From Russula earlei (taxonomy: Eukaryota; Basidiomycota; Agaricomycetes; Russulales; Russulaceae): 64,000 nucleotides of DNA. The stretch covers positions 1 through 64,000 of the forward strand of contig JAGFNK010000253.1 of assembly GCA_025769875.1 (NCBI GenBank), written 5' to 3'. Made by a program: the position numbers and the translations under genes. The notes beneath the pieces are model-generated. The model was given only the letters and a program-made list of their open reading frames with translations. It ran no database searches and was not told where the DNA came from. Position 1 is the first letter of the stretch. Each line of letters starts with the position of its first letter. Below are positions 12,224 through 24,362 of this stretch, piece after piece.

Positions 12224-13193
12224 TCACGGCGGGGGTTTAATCGCGCTCTGAGTCTCGGCCACCAACAGGGTCCACGCCTGAATGTCCTCCAAGGGGAGCT
12301 CCTTCCACCTCGCGTAGATCTGTGGTGGCAACGAACGACCAGCCGTAGCTTGACGGTCAGCCCAAAGTCGTGAAGTACAGGACGACGACCGACCTCATCG
12401 AAGAACGCAAAGATCTCGGCCGTCTTGGCGTCCGCCCGTTCCTGCGCAGCCACGTTCTCCCGCGTCTCACGATACAGTTCCATGTTTTCCCTCTCCATCT
12501 ACTTTCGTAGAAAAAAATTTTTTTTTTGAGTGAAGCATTGCGAGCGACCGGGAGGACCAAAAAAAGAAAAAAAAAAAAAAGAGGCCACACGAGAACGGAC
12601 GCACCTCCGACAGTCGTGCACGGAGCGAGTCGCGCTCGCGCTCCAGGGTCGGCACGGTTCGCGCGCGCACGGCCGCGCGGGGTTGCAGATCCGGACGCCA
12701 GATGTCCGCACCTGATGCGCCGGCGGCGGACTCCCCGCCGCGCTGTCGACGAGCCCGGGCCTCGGTCACTGCCTGATGCAAGGTGTCGACGTTCGTTTGG
12801 ACGTCGTATTGCCCGAATAGTTTGTTAGTGTTGTTCTTTTTTTTTTTTTTTTTTTTTTGGGGGGGGGGGGGTGTCAGGGCACGGTACGAGCGGTGGCGGA
12901 ACAAGGACGCACGACGATGTGCGTCTCGATAAAGCTTGAGACGGTGTTGAAGACGCCCTCGGCGCCGTTGGGCTGCTCCTCGCACCAGAGCGGGAAACAC
13001 TCGGAAAAGTCCTGGAAGCTGAAAGGGACGCACAAATGAGCCTCCTGCCGCTGCGGGGAAAGAAAAGGGGTGCGGACGTCCACTTGTGTGCGGCGCGCTG
13101 TATCGCGAGTTGGAGAGCGGCGTAGAACTGGGACCATCTCTTGCTCGGCGCTGGGTTGATGCTGACGGGTGTTTCTTGGTCTTGAGATGCCAT
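12224..13193 (-). CDS. NNF1: Kinetochore MIND/Mis12-complex subunit Nnf1
   Basis: Begins MASQDQETPVSINPAPSKRW at 13193, then FYAALQLAIQRAAHKWT, splices to FQDFSECFPLWCEEQ (the F-x(2)-CFP core of the Nnf1 family), GVFNTVSSFIETHIV, splices to FGQYDVQTNVDTLHQAVTEA, then a coiled-coil-like tail (RTVPTLERERDSLRARLSE, MERENMELYRETRENVAAQE, AEIFAFFDE) and the last exon IYARWKELPLEDIQAWTLL ending KPPP at 12224. Nnf1 links inner centromere proteins to Ndc80 through the MIND complex in the nucleus. Five exons, all joins in frame. One intron (around 12,890-12,836) carries C12 then ~A21 right before its AG, so its acceptor lacks a normal pyrimidine tract; another (~12,593-12,500) has a T run. Confidence 0.82.
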
Positions 13194-14763
13194 GTCGAAG
13201 TGGAAGGGATTGGTTGTGGTTCCTTGGCCCTTGGAACGTCGCGTCGCGGCGCCGGGTTCGCGATCACGAGGTGCCGCCATCGGGCGCTTTACTGGCCTCC
13301 CTCGACACATTGAGCATGAAAATGAATTTTCTACACATGTCCTTTCGCGCAAACTCATATCATTCCCAACGCATACCGGTAATTCTCAAAATATCGCCAC
13401 AGCCGCAGCATCCATCGCCTGAACCGTTGAGTGGAAGAAACCCGGCACCACACAACCAAGAGCACCCCTCTCACTCTCAACCCACTGGCGCGTGGACCGA
13501 TCCACGTTCCGAGTTAAAGAAAAAAAAAGGGGGGACATCGTCCGCGGTCCGCGCCTCCGCGGGCGGTGCGATCGAGCGTACCGGCATGCAGCTTCTTGCT
13601 GAGCGGTTCCTCTGGAGATCAGACGACATGCAATGACGCGCCGTTCACGCGTCCCCGTCGATGTCTGCGACGAAATATCAATATGAGGTGCCCGCAGCGC
13701 TAGCGTTAGCGCCGGCTTTACGCAGCTCGCGGTCGTCGCACTTGGCACGATCACGGGGTTCAAGAACTCCATGCGCCGACGACGATCCCACATGGTCGGC
13801 CTTAGGAAGGGGGGGGGGGAGATAGCGTCGGTTGGTTGGTGGGGATTCATTCGTACGAATGCGATGGACGCGTAGGCGGTGCAGGGGTAGCGGTAGCGGG
13901 CTTCTAGAAGGCGACCTTGTCGCGCCGCGATGACCTCATGGTCAGTGATCACCACGCCACCCTGGGGCGGTGTTGCCGGTGAGAGCGGGTGAGGCCATGT
14001 GAGCCACCCATGATTGTGGCCGCCCGAGTGTTGCCTGCCGTTCGGAAAGGGATGAGAGGTCGCGCGGTTGAGAATAGCAGGAAATGACGGGCCCAGGTCA
14101 GCCTTGGCCAGATCGCGGCCACACCTTTGCACCGGGATCGCCAAAGGGGGCTGGGTGAGATGTCGGCTACTGGGTAGATAGAGACGAAGAGAGCTACGAG
14201 GGTCGCTGTTCACACCGGCATCAGGAGCTCGGGTGAAAAGGCCTCTGCCAGCAGCGGAAGGAGGCCAGGCCTGGGTGCTGCGATGTTCCGTTCGGGTGTG
14301 ACCCTGTAACCGATTTTTCCTGATCGTGATCGATCCTGATCATTAATTGGTATACACGCCACAATTGTGTGGGAGAGATCACGCGGGCAGGCTTATTAGA
14401 CGCCCCGATGTCCTGGTTCGCATCGTATCCGCGGAACCCGACGAGGAAGTGCTGAGTGCTTGTCAAGAAGAGTTGGTGGTGCATCTGTCAATCAAGTGTC
14501 TTACAATCTGGTCGTTCTTGTGGCATTTCGCTCGCTATCCTTTGTCGGTCACCAGGGCGGGATCAAATGAAAAACTAAATTTGGCTTTCGCAGCTCCACA
14601 TTTCGTTTTCTCGTTGCGACCCGGCCGACCGAAGCGCATCCCAAACGAGGACCAGACGAGACCAGGCAGAAAACAGAACAGCAGAAAATGCGTGCAATCG
14701 TGGGACCCGACTTGGTTCCAATCCCTCTTGCCTCCCTTTCCTCTCCTCTCCTCCCATCCCCCC
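13194..14763. other. Divergent intergenic region NNF1 / GH79
   Basis: Two head-to-head genes share this 1.57-kb promoter region. A 275-codon open frame on the minus strand (14213-13386) has no recognisable domain, biased Arg/Pro/Ser content and no start context; it is taken as chance in GC-rich DNA. CT-rich sequence at 14,700-14,760 (CCTCTCCTCTCCTCC) just before the GH79 start is a typical fungal pyrimidine-rich promoter/5'UTR stretch. Confidence 0.4.
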
Positions 14764-17151
14764 ATGTTCTCATCCACTTTCCTTTGGTTCTCCGCTTCCC
14801 TCGTCGCAGCCCAGTACTCGGTCTACCAACCGAAAGACCAGGTCATCTTCGGTGGCACCGCTCTCACCCTCACCGCCGCCACCTCCACCGCCGCCCCCTC
14901 AAACTTCACTGGCGCGGCAGCGTATGATCACACCGTCCTCAATCCTCCCGCCGTTCCCAGCCCCGCCATCCCCACCCACGTCCCAATACAACTCCCAAGC
15001 AGCGGAGGTCTACCTAATCTTTCTTATCCTGTCAATGGCGCTTTCATGGGATTTTCAATCGAAATGTCCGTCGCCCCCCAAATTTGTGAGTCTCCGTCAC
15101 ATACCCCATTCGAGCGTCGTTGACAAACAAGCAATCAAGTGGGCAAGAACAGGTACGCGCTTGCTCCGCAGTTACCACCTCATCTCCATGTCAACCCCCC
15201 CCCCATAGCACCCGATTACTTCCCCCCTTCCTAAATCTTATGGCAAACATCGTCGAACGGGCCGGCTGGGTCCAGGTCCGCGTCGGTGGCAATTCTCAAG
15301 AGATGGCATACATGGTATCCTCTCTACCCAATGCGACAATGCTCGCCAAGGACAACGTCACCTTCGGCGTAACGAATACCCCATCATTGCTGTACACTCC
15401 TGACCTCCTCTACACGATGAGCAACATCTCTCGCCTCACCAACACCCACTGGCACCTTGGTTCGTCTCTCACACCCGCCCACCCATGTCTCGGATCCTCA
15501 TTCCTATAGGCTTCCCGTTTGCTGTCTCGGGAAACGTCTCGCTCGCAATCGTCGAAAATGGTCAGAGCATTCTCGGTGACTATCTTCTTGGCATACAGGC
15601 CGGAAATGAACCCGATCTCTACTCTACCCATGGGCTCAGACCTTCTGTGAGGCCATCAGCATCTTGCTCACCCCTGAGATCGGTCATATTGACGCCTCTT
15701 ATCAGAATTACTCACAATATGACTATTTTGGAGAGATTGGCGCCCTTGTCCAACAAATCGCCAACGACTCGGCCGTCCCGAACAAGAACAATATCCTCGT
15801 CGTGCCGAGCGTACAGGTCTTGTGGTCACCAGAAAGTGTATGGAATACCGGCCTCGTATCCTCATACTCGAGCAGTATCTATGCCCTTGCCGTTGAACGG
15901 TTCGTACAATCCCTCTCTCCCGCTTTCCCCCTCGTTCATTCCTTGTTCAGCTATCCGAATGACAATTGCGCCGCCAAAAACCCCGCCGCCGGACAGGTTG
16001 TAAACCCGCAGGACGTTTTCATCGACTATTTGCAGCACAACATATCTACCAATCTTGTCGCCTCCTACCTCAATTCGACCGCTTTTGCTCACCAGAATGG
16101 CAAGCCCCTCATGATGTTCGAGACCAACTCTGCCTCGTGCTCCGGTTTTCCAGGAATATCCAATTCTTTCGGTGCCGCACTCTGGGGCCTCGACTGGGCA
16201 TTGACGATGGCCTATAATGGCTTTACGTCCGCCTTGTTCCACGTTGGCGGGCAGAACTCGTACTACAACCCTTTCACCCCCCCGCCAACGAATCAGACCA
16301 AATTTGGAATCGAGTGGACTGTTGGGCCCATCTATTACTCGGCCCTTGTGATGGCAGAGGTGATGGGACCACACAACCAGTCCCAGATCTCCGATATCAC
16401 GTCGGACATCAGTACCCCCATGTATGCCATATTCGAGAATGGCGCTCCTACCAAATTGGCCTTGTTCAATTTCGTGACGGACCCGACTGGCGCGTCAACC
16501 TACACTGCCGTCATTTCCATTGGAGGTGGTTCCACGAACCAGAGCAATGCGACGCCCTCACAAGTGCAAGTCAAGTAAGCTTCCCATGTCAATTTCTCCA
16601 CAGCGCAAAATTTTAAACGTTATTTCATTCTTATAGATACCTCTTGGCGCCGTCCGTATCATCCAAAGGTAACTTCACCTGGGCAGGACAGGTAAGCACA
16701 CCTTAAAGCTTAATACCCTCTCTTTCGTGCTCACGGACCTGCCTCGGGCAATTCCTTACAGACTTTGGGCGATGCTCTCAAGTCCGATGGCCGACTGAAT
16801 GGCACGCTGAACGTGACGACGATACAGTGCGACCAGACGGCCAACACGTGTTCTGTCCCTGTACCTGCGCCAGCCTTTGCCCTCGTCTTCCTCACCTCTG
16901 ACTCCTTCAATGCCGTCTCGCCCACGTCGACTGTCACCTTCCCGACCTCGGTGCAGACGCGCAGCCACTTTTACATTGATCCGAACATGCTCGCGACATC
17001 GTACGGCCACACAGGCATGCAGAAGGTCCGCGGCGCGACAAGCTCAGGTCACCTCGTTTCCGGCGCGTCCTCGCTGCACCCCTCGCTGTCGTGCGCGCTT
17101 GCCATCCTCACTGTCACTCTGGCCGCAATTGGCGTCGCCCAGAGGTGGTGA
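14764..17151 (+). CDS. Secreted, probably GPI-anchored glycoside hydrolase family 79 enzyme
   Basis: Start MFSSTFLWFSASLVAAQYSV is a signal peptide. Eight exons: 14764-15085, 15140-15152 (only 13 nt), 15209-15459, 15510-15646, 15706-15899, 15951-16574, 16638-16691 and 16762-17151, all in frame. Signatures: FMGFSIEMS; ILGKNS then FLNLMANIVERAG; VRVGGNSQEM; LGIQAGNEPDLY with the likely acid/base Glu; LMMFETNSASCSGFPG with the likely nucleophile Glu; ALWGLDWALTMAYNGF; FHVGGQNSYYNPF; a beta-sandwich C-terminal part (YLLAPSVSSKGNFTWAGQ onwards). Fungal GH79 proteins act on beta-glucuronic acid or 4-O-methyl-glucuronic acid of cell-wall glycans such as arabinogalactan. The last ~20 residues are hydrophobic (LSCALAILTVTLAAIGVAQR) after a small-residue SGASS stretch, fitting a GPI signal. 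Many NxS/T sites. Confidence 0.9.
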
Positions 17152-18082
17152 CGGTATCGCACGGGCGTGGCATGGCTGCCGGTTTCCGATGTACGACCAA
17201 GCTTAGGTTGCATGCAATGGCTTTTCTTTCTTTTTCACGCTTTCATGAACGAACCTCGCAAGAGGCCGGACACCATACGATCACATATCGTGAGTGCAAA
17301 ATTTTACGAGATATTGGCACCTAAGTGCCGTGATTTCCCAACCCCCACCTATCGGACAGGCGCCACTTTGTACGCTTGCGTACAGCAGCAGTTTTTTCTC
17401 TCCCTCCCCCTACACTCCTTCATTTTCACTTTCTTTCACGTCACTGGGACCTTGCACTAGAGTTGCAGGATTTCTTCCCACCGCGTAGATGACCTGAAGG
17501 ACGCTACGCTTTCGCGGTTGACTTTTCCCCAGCCGTCAGCCTTTTTTTTTTTTTGTAGAATAGGCTCATACTGTCATTACACTCGCCCGCCACACGCAGA
17601 TTCCCAGGGGTCTGATGTCGAAAAGTTCCCATACAGACTCTCACGCATCCTTTTGTCACCATAACTACATCAGTCAGACTAGTAGCAACGCCGCAAATCT
17701 CATTACACGCAATCATTTCTTTTTTTCCCTTCGATTTGTACGCCTCCATTCTATTGCATCCCGAGGGATGGAAACCAAGTGCCACCTTCGAACGACTGGG
17801 CCGAAGGAATCAGATTGATGCGTCGACAACGACCGTGTTGGTTCACAAAATAAAAAAAAACTCGACGACATAATGAACGGGGGGCTAACTTATACGGGTG
17901 AGGCGGATGCGTTGTATAAATCGGAGGAATGACGCGACGATATACACAAAACCCTCCCTCCCGCCACGGCACCGACAAGGGAACCGGGCAGTCCCTCCCA
18001 AGAGAAGGGAAGGGAAGGGAAGGCAAGGAATCAGCCGAAAGAAAATGCGTTAAGCGACGAAAGTAAGCGAACGGTGCTGCCC
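17152..18082. other. Convergent intergenic region
   Basis: 3' ends of the GH79 gene (+) and of the permease gene (-) meet here. No supported gene; T-runs (17,546-17,556) and A-runs (17,853-17,861), and a repeated AAGGG motif at 18,002-18,025. Sites for both polyadenylation events are expected here. Confidence 0.4.
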
Positions 18083-18901
18083 TCAGGGCGCCGTCGTCCC
18101 TTTGTCCTCGTCGTCCACGGAGTCTCCCCTGACCTCGCCATCGCCAACGGCAGGCGCGTCCTTGTCCTTGTCCTCGACAGTGACATAGGCATGAGGCCCA
18201 CGGTAGTGTCGGCGGCCGCTGCAAGGGGTGGGGGGGGGGGGGGGGGGGGGGAGGAGGACACGATGCGTCAGAGACGGCTCGTTCCGTGCTTTTGATGAAC
18301 GCAAGCGAGATATACGTACTCTACAAAGTACCAGATCCTGCGAGAGGACGTGCCCAGAGGCGAAAAAGACGAATCGAAGGGTAGGTCAGCGTCAAATGGA
18401 AGGCGAGAGACGAGAAAAGGGGGGCGGGGGGGCGGGGGTACACCGTGGCACACGGCACGCAGCGCGCGGAAGGGGGCCGTCGACTCACATGGCGAGGAGG
18501 ACGACGCTGGCCGTGATCACCGCCGCATAGTTCATCGTGCCCGTCGTCACCGGCAGGACCGTGGGCAGGGAAAAGATGACGGAGACGAAGAGGGTCCAGC
18601 CGATGCAGGCCAGGTTCGCCGTCCACCCGAGCGCGCCGTCGCCGAGGTAGAACGGCCCGGGCTTGAATCGCACCTCCGGGTGGTGCTGGAACGCGCGGCG
18701 GAGCGCGATCGGGATGATGTACGAGATGTCCAGCGCCATCGCCGTGAGCGAGAAGATGGCGTTCGCCGCGACCGGGGAGGCAAAGTCGAGGAAGCCCGGG
18801 AGGATGCTCAGGACCGTCGTCAGCCATATGGCGCGCAGAGGGGTCCCAGTCCACTTGGAAACGTAGCCAAAGTATCTGTTGTCCGGGAAACCTGCAATCC
18901 A

Positions 18902-18937
<36 letters not shown>

Positions 18938-20954
18938 TGGTTGGTTTCGTGCATTAGTTAGCCAGTGCGCGTCAACGTGGGCGAAGACGAGCGCGCACGC
19001 ACGCACCCTTGTCACGACTGAAGGCATAAACCGTCCTGGAGCAAGCTTGGAGAGCAGTTTGGCAGACGAAGAACGCGGTGAGGCAAACGAACGTCTATGA
19101 AGGATGTAGATTGGAGACACGCCAAGCCTTTTTTTTTTTCGTTACGCACCCAAAGGAAGAGCGCGCCGGCTTTGCCCATGCGCAGGGCCATGATCTGAGG
19201 ACCAGAATGAGTCACGAGGGACGGGGAGAAAACCGAGGGCCATCATATACCTGAAGGAAGGCCGAGCCAGAGGGCCCAGGGAGATCCTCCCTGAGAGCGT
19301 CACCGTGAATGAATGTGCAAGGTAGTTGCGGGGAGACGTACAGCCGACCGGAGCACAGGACGAGGACGATATTAAGCACCCATCCAAGCAGACCTGTTCC
19401 TATGACTGTAGTGCACGGGTTGAGTATTTGGGCTGATATCCTTCGCAAACTGCCCACCCGCGATAAAGATGGCAGCCGGTGCTATGAATCACGATCATTA
19501 GAGCGAGGGAGAACACTTCAAGTCCATCGAACCTACCAGCGTAGGCAGCGCGCTTGACCTCCTCTCTGGAAACAGCGTAACCAAGGCAACCATGAGCAGG
19601 GGACATGGGCGACATACGATATATGTGCAGTCGCATCGTAGTCCTGATCTTTATTCAGTAACTCTGAAGCTCTATATTAAGCCGCTTGAAACGTACTGTC
19701 ATCTAGGGGACAGGCATATCAGTTCACACAAATTTCAGGTGAGTTTTCCGCTCACCGTCCACTGTACGCTCAGTAACCCGAACAAGAACGCCAACCCGTT
19801 ATTCCATCCATTCGTCTGGTTGACGATACCATCCGAACCAAATACGTAGCTCGCACTGTGCATGTCATGGCGGTCCGTCGTTGCTAGCAGGACGATGATA
19901 ATAACTGATTGTCTTCAGTACAGAACAAGGTGGGATAGTAAGGAGGGTTGCCACGCACTCACGGTCGCACCGAGGTTGACGAATACAAATCCCTTTGTGA
20001 AAGTTGCGAGATGACGGGTCGCAAGACAGTTCTTCGTAACCCGACGGTTAACGACCATGTCGTAAGGATTACAACACCATCAAGCGGAGATGACCAAAAC
20101 GTACAAGGATTCCGTGGAGGACCAATAACGCCGCAAAGAGGCCAACGACCTTGCCAGGGGTAACAGCATAGTTGCCATCTTTGGCAACGACGACCGCTGC
20201 CCAGATCATGCTCGAAAGTCCAAATTCGGTAGAGGACAGTCCGGCAACTTGGCCGAGGATGTTGAGCCAACCGACGACCCACCCGACCTCGGACATCGTG
20301 AGCTCACGCGCACTGTGGACCGGCCCGAGAACCACGCACAATCGGCCGGTGGCGCTTAGGCACGAGCTGCGCAGACGCAGTGTACCTGATAAGTGTGAGG
20401 TTCGGACTCGGAGGGGGTTGGCAAGAGAAACGCACAGGCCACCACAAGTGGGAAACGCGCTGACAATTTCAGCGATAGATGACCCTGATTTCATGGACAG
20501 TGAAGAGGGCGAAGTGAGAAGTGGAGAATCACTTGCCTAAAGTGAAGCACATCGTAGCCCCCAAAATCCAACACCAGGTCGCCTAAGAAAATTGCCCTGA
20601 TGGGATCACAGAAGACGGCGTTTTGGTGTTTGTTGACGTACTGATGCGGGGCCGCCCAAGAGCAGCGGGGTATTGAAAGTAGTTGCGACAGACGAGCAAA
20701 GGCCCTGTCCGTCGACGGTGTTGGACTGATCCCGCGCAGGGTAGGACGGGACACACCATGATGCTAAACGCAAAGCTTATCTGTGTAGCACAAGGTTGCC
20801 ACATAAGAACGCAGAAGGGTTGGTACCAGCCACGTACCGTCGCGAGATTGCTGAACTCGCGCTTGAAGGAGGGGATGTACCCCAAGGACTCGAGCTTCTT
20901 GTCATCGTCCGAGTCGTCCTCGTAGTCAGAGGCACCAAACCTGCGATTAGACAT
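18083..20954 (-). CDS. APC-superfamily permease, choline/GABA-type
   Basis: Starts MSNRRFGASDYEDDSDDDK with LESLGYIPSFKREFSNLATI and SFAFSIMG, the entry of the fungal Hnm1/Uga4-like amine permeases. Downstream exons give SIAEIVSAFPTCGGL, VGWVVGWLNILGQVAGLSS, TEFGLSSMIWAAVVV, GKVVGLFAALLVLHGIL, ISEEVKRAAY, GTGLLGWVLNIVLVLCSG, MALRMGKAGALFLWV, GFPDNRYFGYVSKWTGTPLR, AIWLTTVLSILPGFLDFASP, AFQHHPEVRFKPGPFYLG and WYFVDGRRHYRGPHAYVTVE, ending DEDKGTTAP. About twelve membrane helices at the plasma membrane and a soluble acidic tail; it should import choline, GABA or related amines, the substrate not being certain. Over ten introns. One intron ends in a C20-like run (18,231-18,250), another holds an (ATT)12 repeat (18,901-18,937). 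Confidence 0.85.
18901..18937. repeat. ATT microsatellite in permease intron
   Basis: About twelve perfect ATT units lie between the exons coding GFPDNRYFG and the preceding exon of the permease. Confidence 0.85.
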
Positions 20955-22439
20955 GGCGGATGCGGTGGAAGTTTGAGAGACGAGGGACTGGGAGAGAAAA
21001 GAAGCATCGAACAAATTTTTCGGGAGCGAGAAATATTTGTGCTATCAGGAGGTAGGTGTACAAAGGGAGAACTCATGCCATGATGGCTCCACATGTTCCA
21101 ACACCGCGAAGTGCGAGCCGTTACGATAACGATGCAAAGCGCCCATCGACACCGTCGACACGACGCGTTATTGGCCGCAGACGTGTTCCGTTCGATAGAG
21201 AGAGAGAGGAACATTCGAGAGGAGCATCCAAGGGCCGAACACCGCGTGAGGGAGAGCGGTCGATCTGTCTTTACCACACTGGCTTGTTTGACGCCACGAA
21301 CGATTGACTACCTACAAATGAAGTGAACCTTCAGATTCCTAGCAGGCGACTGGCGATCATGTCCCATGTCGCATACCCATGAAACGGCAAACTGAGGACT
21401 GCGTAGCGGGTTAGGAAAACTTTTGCGCCTAAGGAGTTGCTACTTCAATGGGTGGTTTCACTGGCACGGCTCGGGGCATGATATTGCCGGAGTGACCCAT
21501 ATGCTACTTCTCTGCGCTACACAATGCCAACCCACCTGCTGTGCGGATCTGGAGGCGATGACGGCTCAGTCAGTACCCGGTATTAGGATTGTCTCTCCGC
21601 CTCCCTCGGCTCATGCTGAAGAGTCTTCGGGCCATTTGCCCAGGGGTTGTGACAGCAGCGAAACTGTCCCTACGGTGCGCCTGCGAACCCTCTTTATGCC
21701 CCCCGAACCACTAACTTCAAAGACCTACCTCTCTCGCCTTCTTCCACACTGTTCCATCCCTGAGACTCCTCGTTGACGGCTTAAGCACTTACTCTGAATC
21801 TCCTCTGTGTCTCCTCACCCTCTGGAGAGCCTGGAAACTGGCCGAGCGTGGCGATCAGCGGCTTTCGCGAGCCCGTTTACTCCTCGATCCTCGCGGAGTC
21901 GAAATACGTCCCCGTGATCGGACTGTCATCGAGAACCGGCTGAAACAGTGGGTCGACTTTCTTTGCCACGATGCCATACGGTTTCATAGGTTTAGTGCCG
22001 CTGATCTAAGGCAAGGTTTGGAGAATAGAACCCGTTGGACGCAAATCCAACAGGCAAGGTTCTTTTGTGAATGGGCCGAGGGAACGCTACGTGAAACCGA
22101 AGTATGAGTCTCGTGATACTGACTCTCGCTCGGAATAACCGCTCGTCGCTTTGCTTTTGCTTTGAACTTTTGCTCAGGGCATGCTGCCACCGGGTCCTCA
22201 AATTCAGAACGGTCCTCTCTGCCGACAGGTCAATTCGTGATGATTGGCCAACGCTCGACTGCTCACCACTCTTAGCGGATCGCTCTCCGATCTCGCTCGC
22301 ATTCGAGATGAGAAATGGTGAGCTAAGACTTGTTACGGATTATACTCGGCTACTCAATCCTGCCCCCTGTTATCTCTATTGACGTCGAACCGCCTTTTGG
22401 ATTCAAGCTGAACTATTTCATGCTATCACACTCTAACGG
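20955..22439. other. Region without supported gene
   Basis: Upstream of the permease; promoter sequence is expected near 20,960-21,300. 21,420-22,400 holds only short open frames without recognisable domains. The first NACHT-ankyrin-like sequence appears at ~22,440, so 21.8-22.4 kb may be unrecognisable remains of the same broken gene. Confidence 0.35.
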
Positions 22440-23182
22440 AGGCTGCAGCACTCTCCTTAGATTGGATGATCGGATTGACCACGCCTAGATCAGGAGCCTC
22501 TCGCTAGTCAGATACCCTGCTCAATACTGGGTAAGGCATGCACAATCCGAGAATGTGTGGCCACACATTAAGGATGGGATAGCATGTTAAGGATGGGATA
22601 GTCTACTCGATGAAGACAAACCACACTTTGCCGCTTGGCTCTGGATTTACATCAAGGACCGGGGTCTATGGAATAACTACCAAGAGACCTGTGGTGGCCC
22701 CCTTTTCCATGACTCCGGATAGACCGCCTCATCCGGACGATATAAACGCCGTGGGCGGCAGATATGGCACCCCGCTTCTTGCAGCAGCGGCAATAGGAAA
22801 TGTCAAGGTCGCAGCATTGCTATTGAAACGTCTTCCAGTAGATATCAGGTCCGCGGTCATGCGCCGGACTCCACCGCACGAAGCGGCAATTGCAGGGCAA
22901 GTGGAAATTGGGAAGCTGCTGCTGGATCATGGAGACGATGTAGATGCCCGGGGGCGCGGCGACCTCAATCCACTGCACGTGGCGGTGTTGAATGGACATT
23001 TCGAATTCACGCGATTACGGCTGAGCCACGGTGCGAATGTGCATGTGCCTGACGTCTACCGCGAGACACCATCTAAAGGGAGTGGGTTTCGAGAGATTGT
23101 ACACTTACTCGCCGAGTACCGTGCCGGGCCAGCGGCGGCGCCCCCTGGTTTCATCGAAGGCTTGTTTCAGGCTGTTTCGTGA
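22440..23182 (+). pseudogene. Decayed NACHT-ankyrin paralogue, 3' part
   Basis: Translation gives VRYPAQYWVRHAQSENVW, then DEDKPHFAAWLW, matching AGYAAQFWVQHAQFMDV and DGDKPHFAAWLGLYDEE of the neighbouring gene at 24.3-27.6 kb. From 22,740 follow ankyrin repeats (GTPLLAAAAIGNVKVAALLL, RRTPPHEAAIAGQVEIGKLL, NPLHVAVLNGHFEFTRLRLS). The 5' NACHT part is missing. A ~19-bp tandem duplication (TTAAGGATGGGATAG twice, 22,568-22,600) creates a stop and shifts the frame just before DEDKPHF. A 190-codon open frame remains from 22,610, but only as a fragment. Confidence 0.75.
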
Positions 23183-24289
23183 CCCGGCCGTTCATCCTAG
23201 TCCCGTCCCGATGGAAACTCGAATCTTGTAGTCAAGTGATATATACTACGGCGACAACTAAGGCAAATTCCCGACGAGCTGATCACCATGCGCCTGCACT
23301 AATCCTTCAATGCTACGGCGCTCGACGTGACATCGTCTGTTCGTTTCGTTTTTAGCTCTAATCGGGCCCCGCACTTCCTTGGCCTGGCCAATCGCAGCTA
23401 AAAGGGAGGCTCGGTCAGCGTCCAGTGGTTCTACGCCTGTAACATACGGCGAAGAACCAGATCTTGGGGGCGAAAACGGTCAAGGGAACCTCGAGTACAG
23501 ATGATAGAGGGTATCTTGTACACGCTTGGCAAGCCAATGCTGATGATTCGTCTTGTCCCTCGATACATACTCAACGAGAAGACCACCAACGCGAAGTGTG
23601 TCCACATGGCTGCGCCAGTAACCCCGTTCTGCCGTTCTACTCCGCATCTCGACATGGCCCTTCAACGATGCCTAGGGTCCTTGTTAGTGGCGGCGGGCGT
23701 TGCGAAAACGAAGGTACGTGTGAGTACCGGTCGTCTCAGAGATGTTGGGCACCGCATACTGTGGGAGGCAATGTATGCTCAGGGAGAGTGTGTCTCAGCC
23801 CTGAAAACGTTCTGAGATTAAAACTCATCTAGTCAGCCTCTTTGCATATGCAACGATACGACATATATCGCGGTAACAGAGGAACAGAGAGAGGCTATGT
23901 TTCAGGCATGCCGAATACCATCAACACGTGATGAACACGAGAGCCAAGCGCCCGAAGGACAGCCGACGTGGGAGGACGGAAGGTTCCCCTGGAAGAAGAT
24001 TACAAGGGACCCAAAGAGGGAGGAACACTGATGAAAAGCGCCCCGGAAAGGAGACAAGCGGCATTAAGGCCAGCAGGCAGCTGCAAGGCAAGGTCCAAGG
24101 GCAGGCGTGTCGTGGCTTCCCTCCTATGCCTCCTCGTTGTACTCACCCTGTCCTCCCTCGCACACGCACACGAACGCAGCCGTTAAAACAACATGACTTG
24201 GGCGTTTACATCCCTACACACCTCACCTTTGCCTCTCCCCTCAACCCCCATCGCCAGACGTGATCTCGCAACCCCTACCGCTCGTCGTA
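23183..24289. other. Intergenic between the two NACHT-ankyrin copies
   Basis: No recognisable domain. 23,930-24,190 is purine-rich (GAAGG, AGGAC) and then pyrimidine-rich, likely the promoter and 5' leader of the NACHT-ankyrin gene. The open frame 23,464-23,832 has no family signature. Confidence 0.35.
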
Positions 24290-24362
24290 ATGTCGCGTCC
24301 CCCACCACCCGTCACGACGTCGCATCCCCCACCACTCGTCGGGACGTCGCGTCCCACTACCC
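24255..24362 (+). repeat. 27-bp minisatellite in the NACHT gene N-terminus
   Basis: Four head-to-tail 27-bp units sharing CGTC..GACGTCGC.TCCC..CCACC code nine-residue repeats (MSRPPPPVT, TSHPPPLVG, TSRPTTPSS). The repeat overlaps the proposed start codon, so start choice and repeat number are linked. Confidence 0.75.

Noticed and set aside
13386..14213. 275-codon open frame on the minus strand between NNF1 and GH79
   Set aside because: No domain, biased composition, lies in a shared promoter region; GC-rich DNA gives long chance frames.
18321..18961. Arg/Gly/Pro-rich frames on both strands around 18.3-18.9 kb
   Set aside because: Alternative frames of the GC-rich permease exons.
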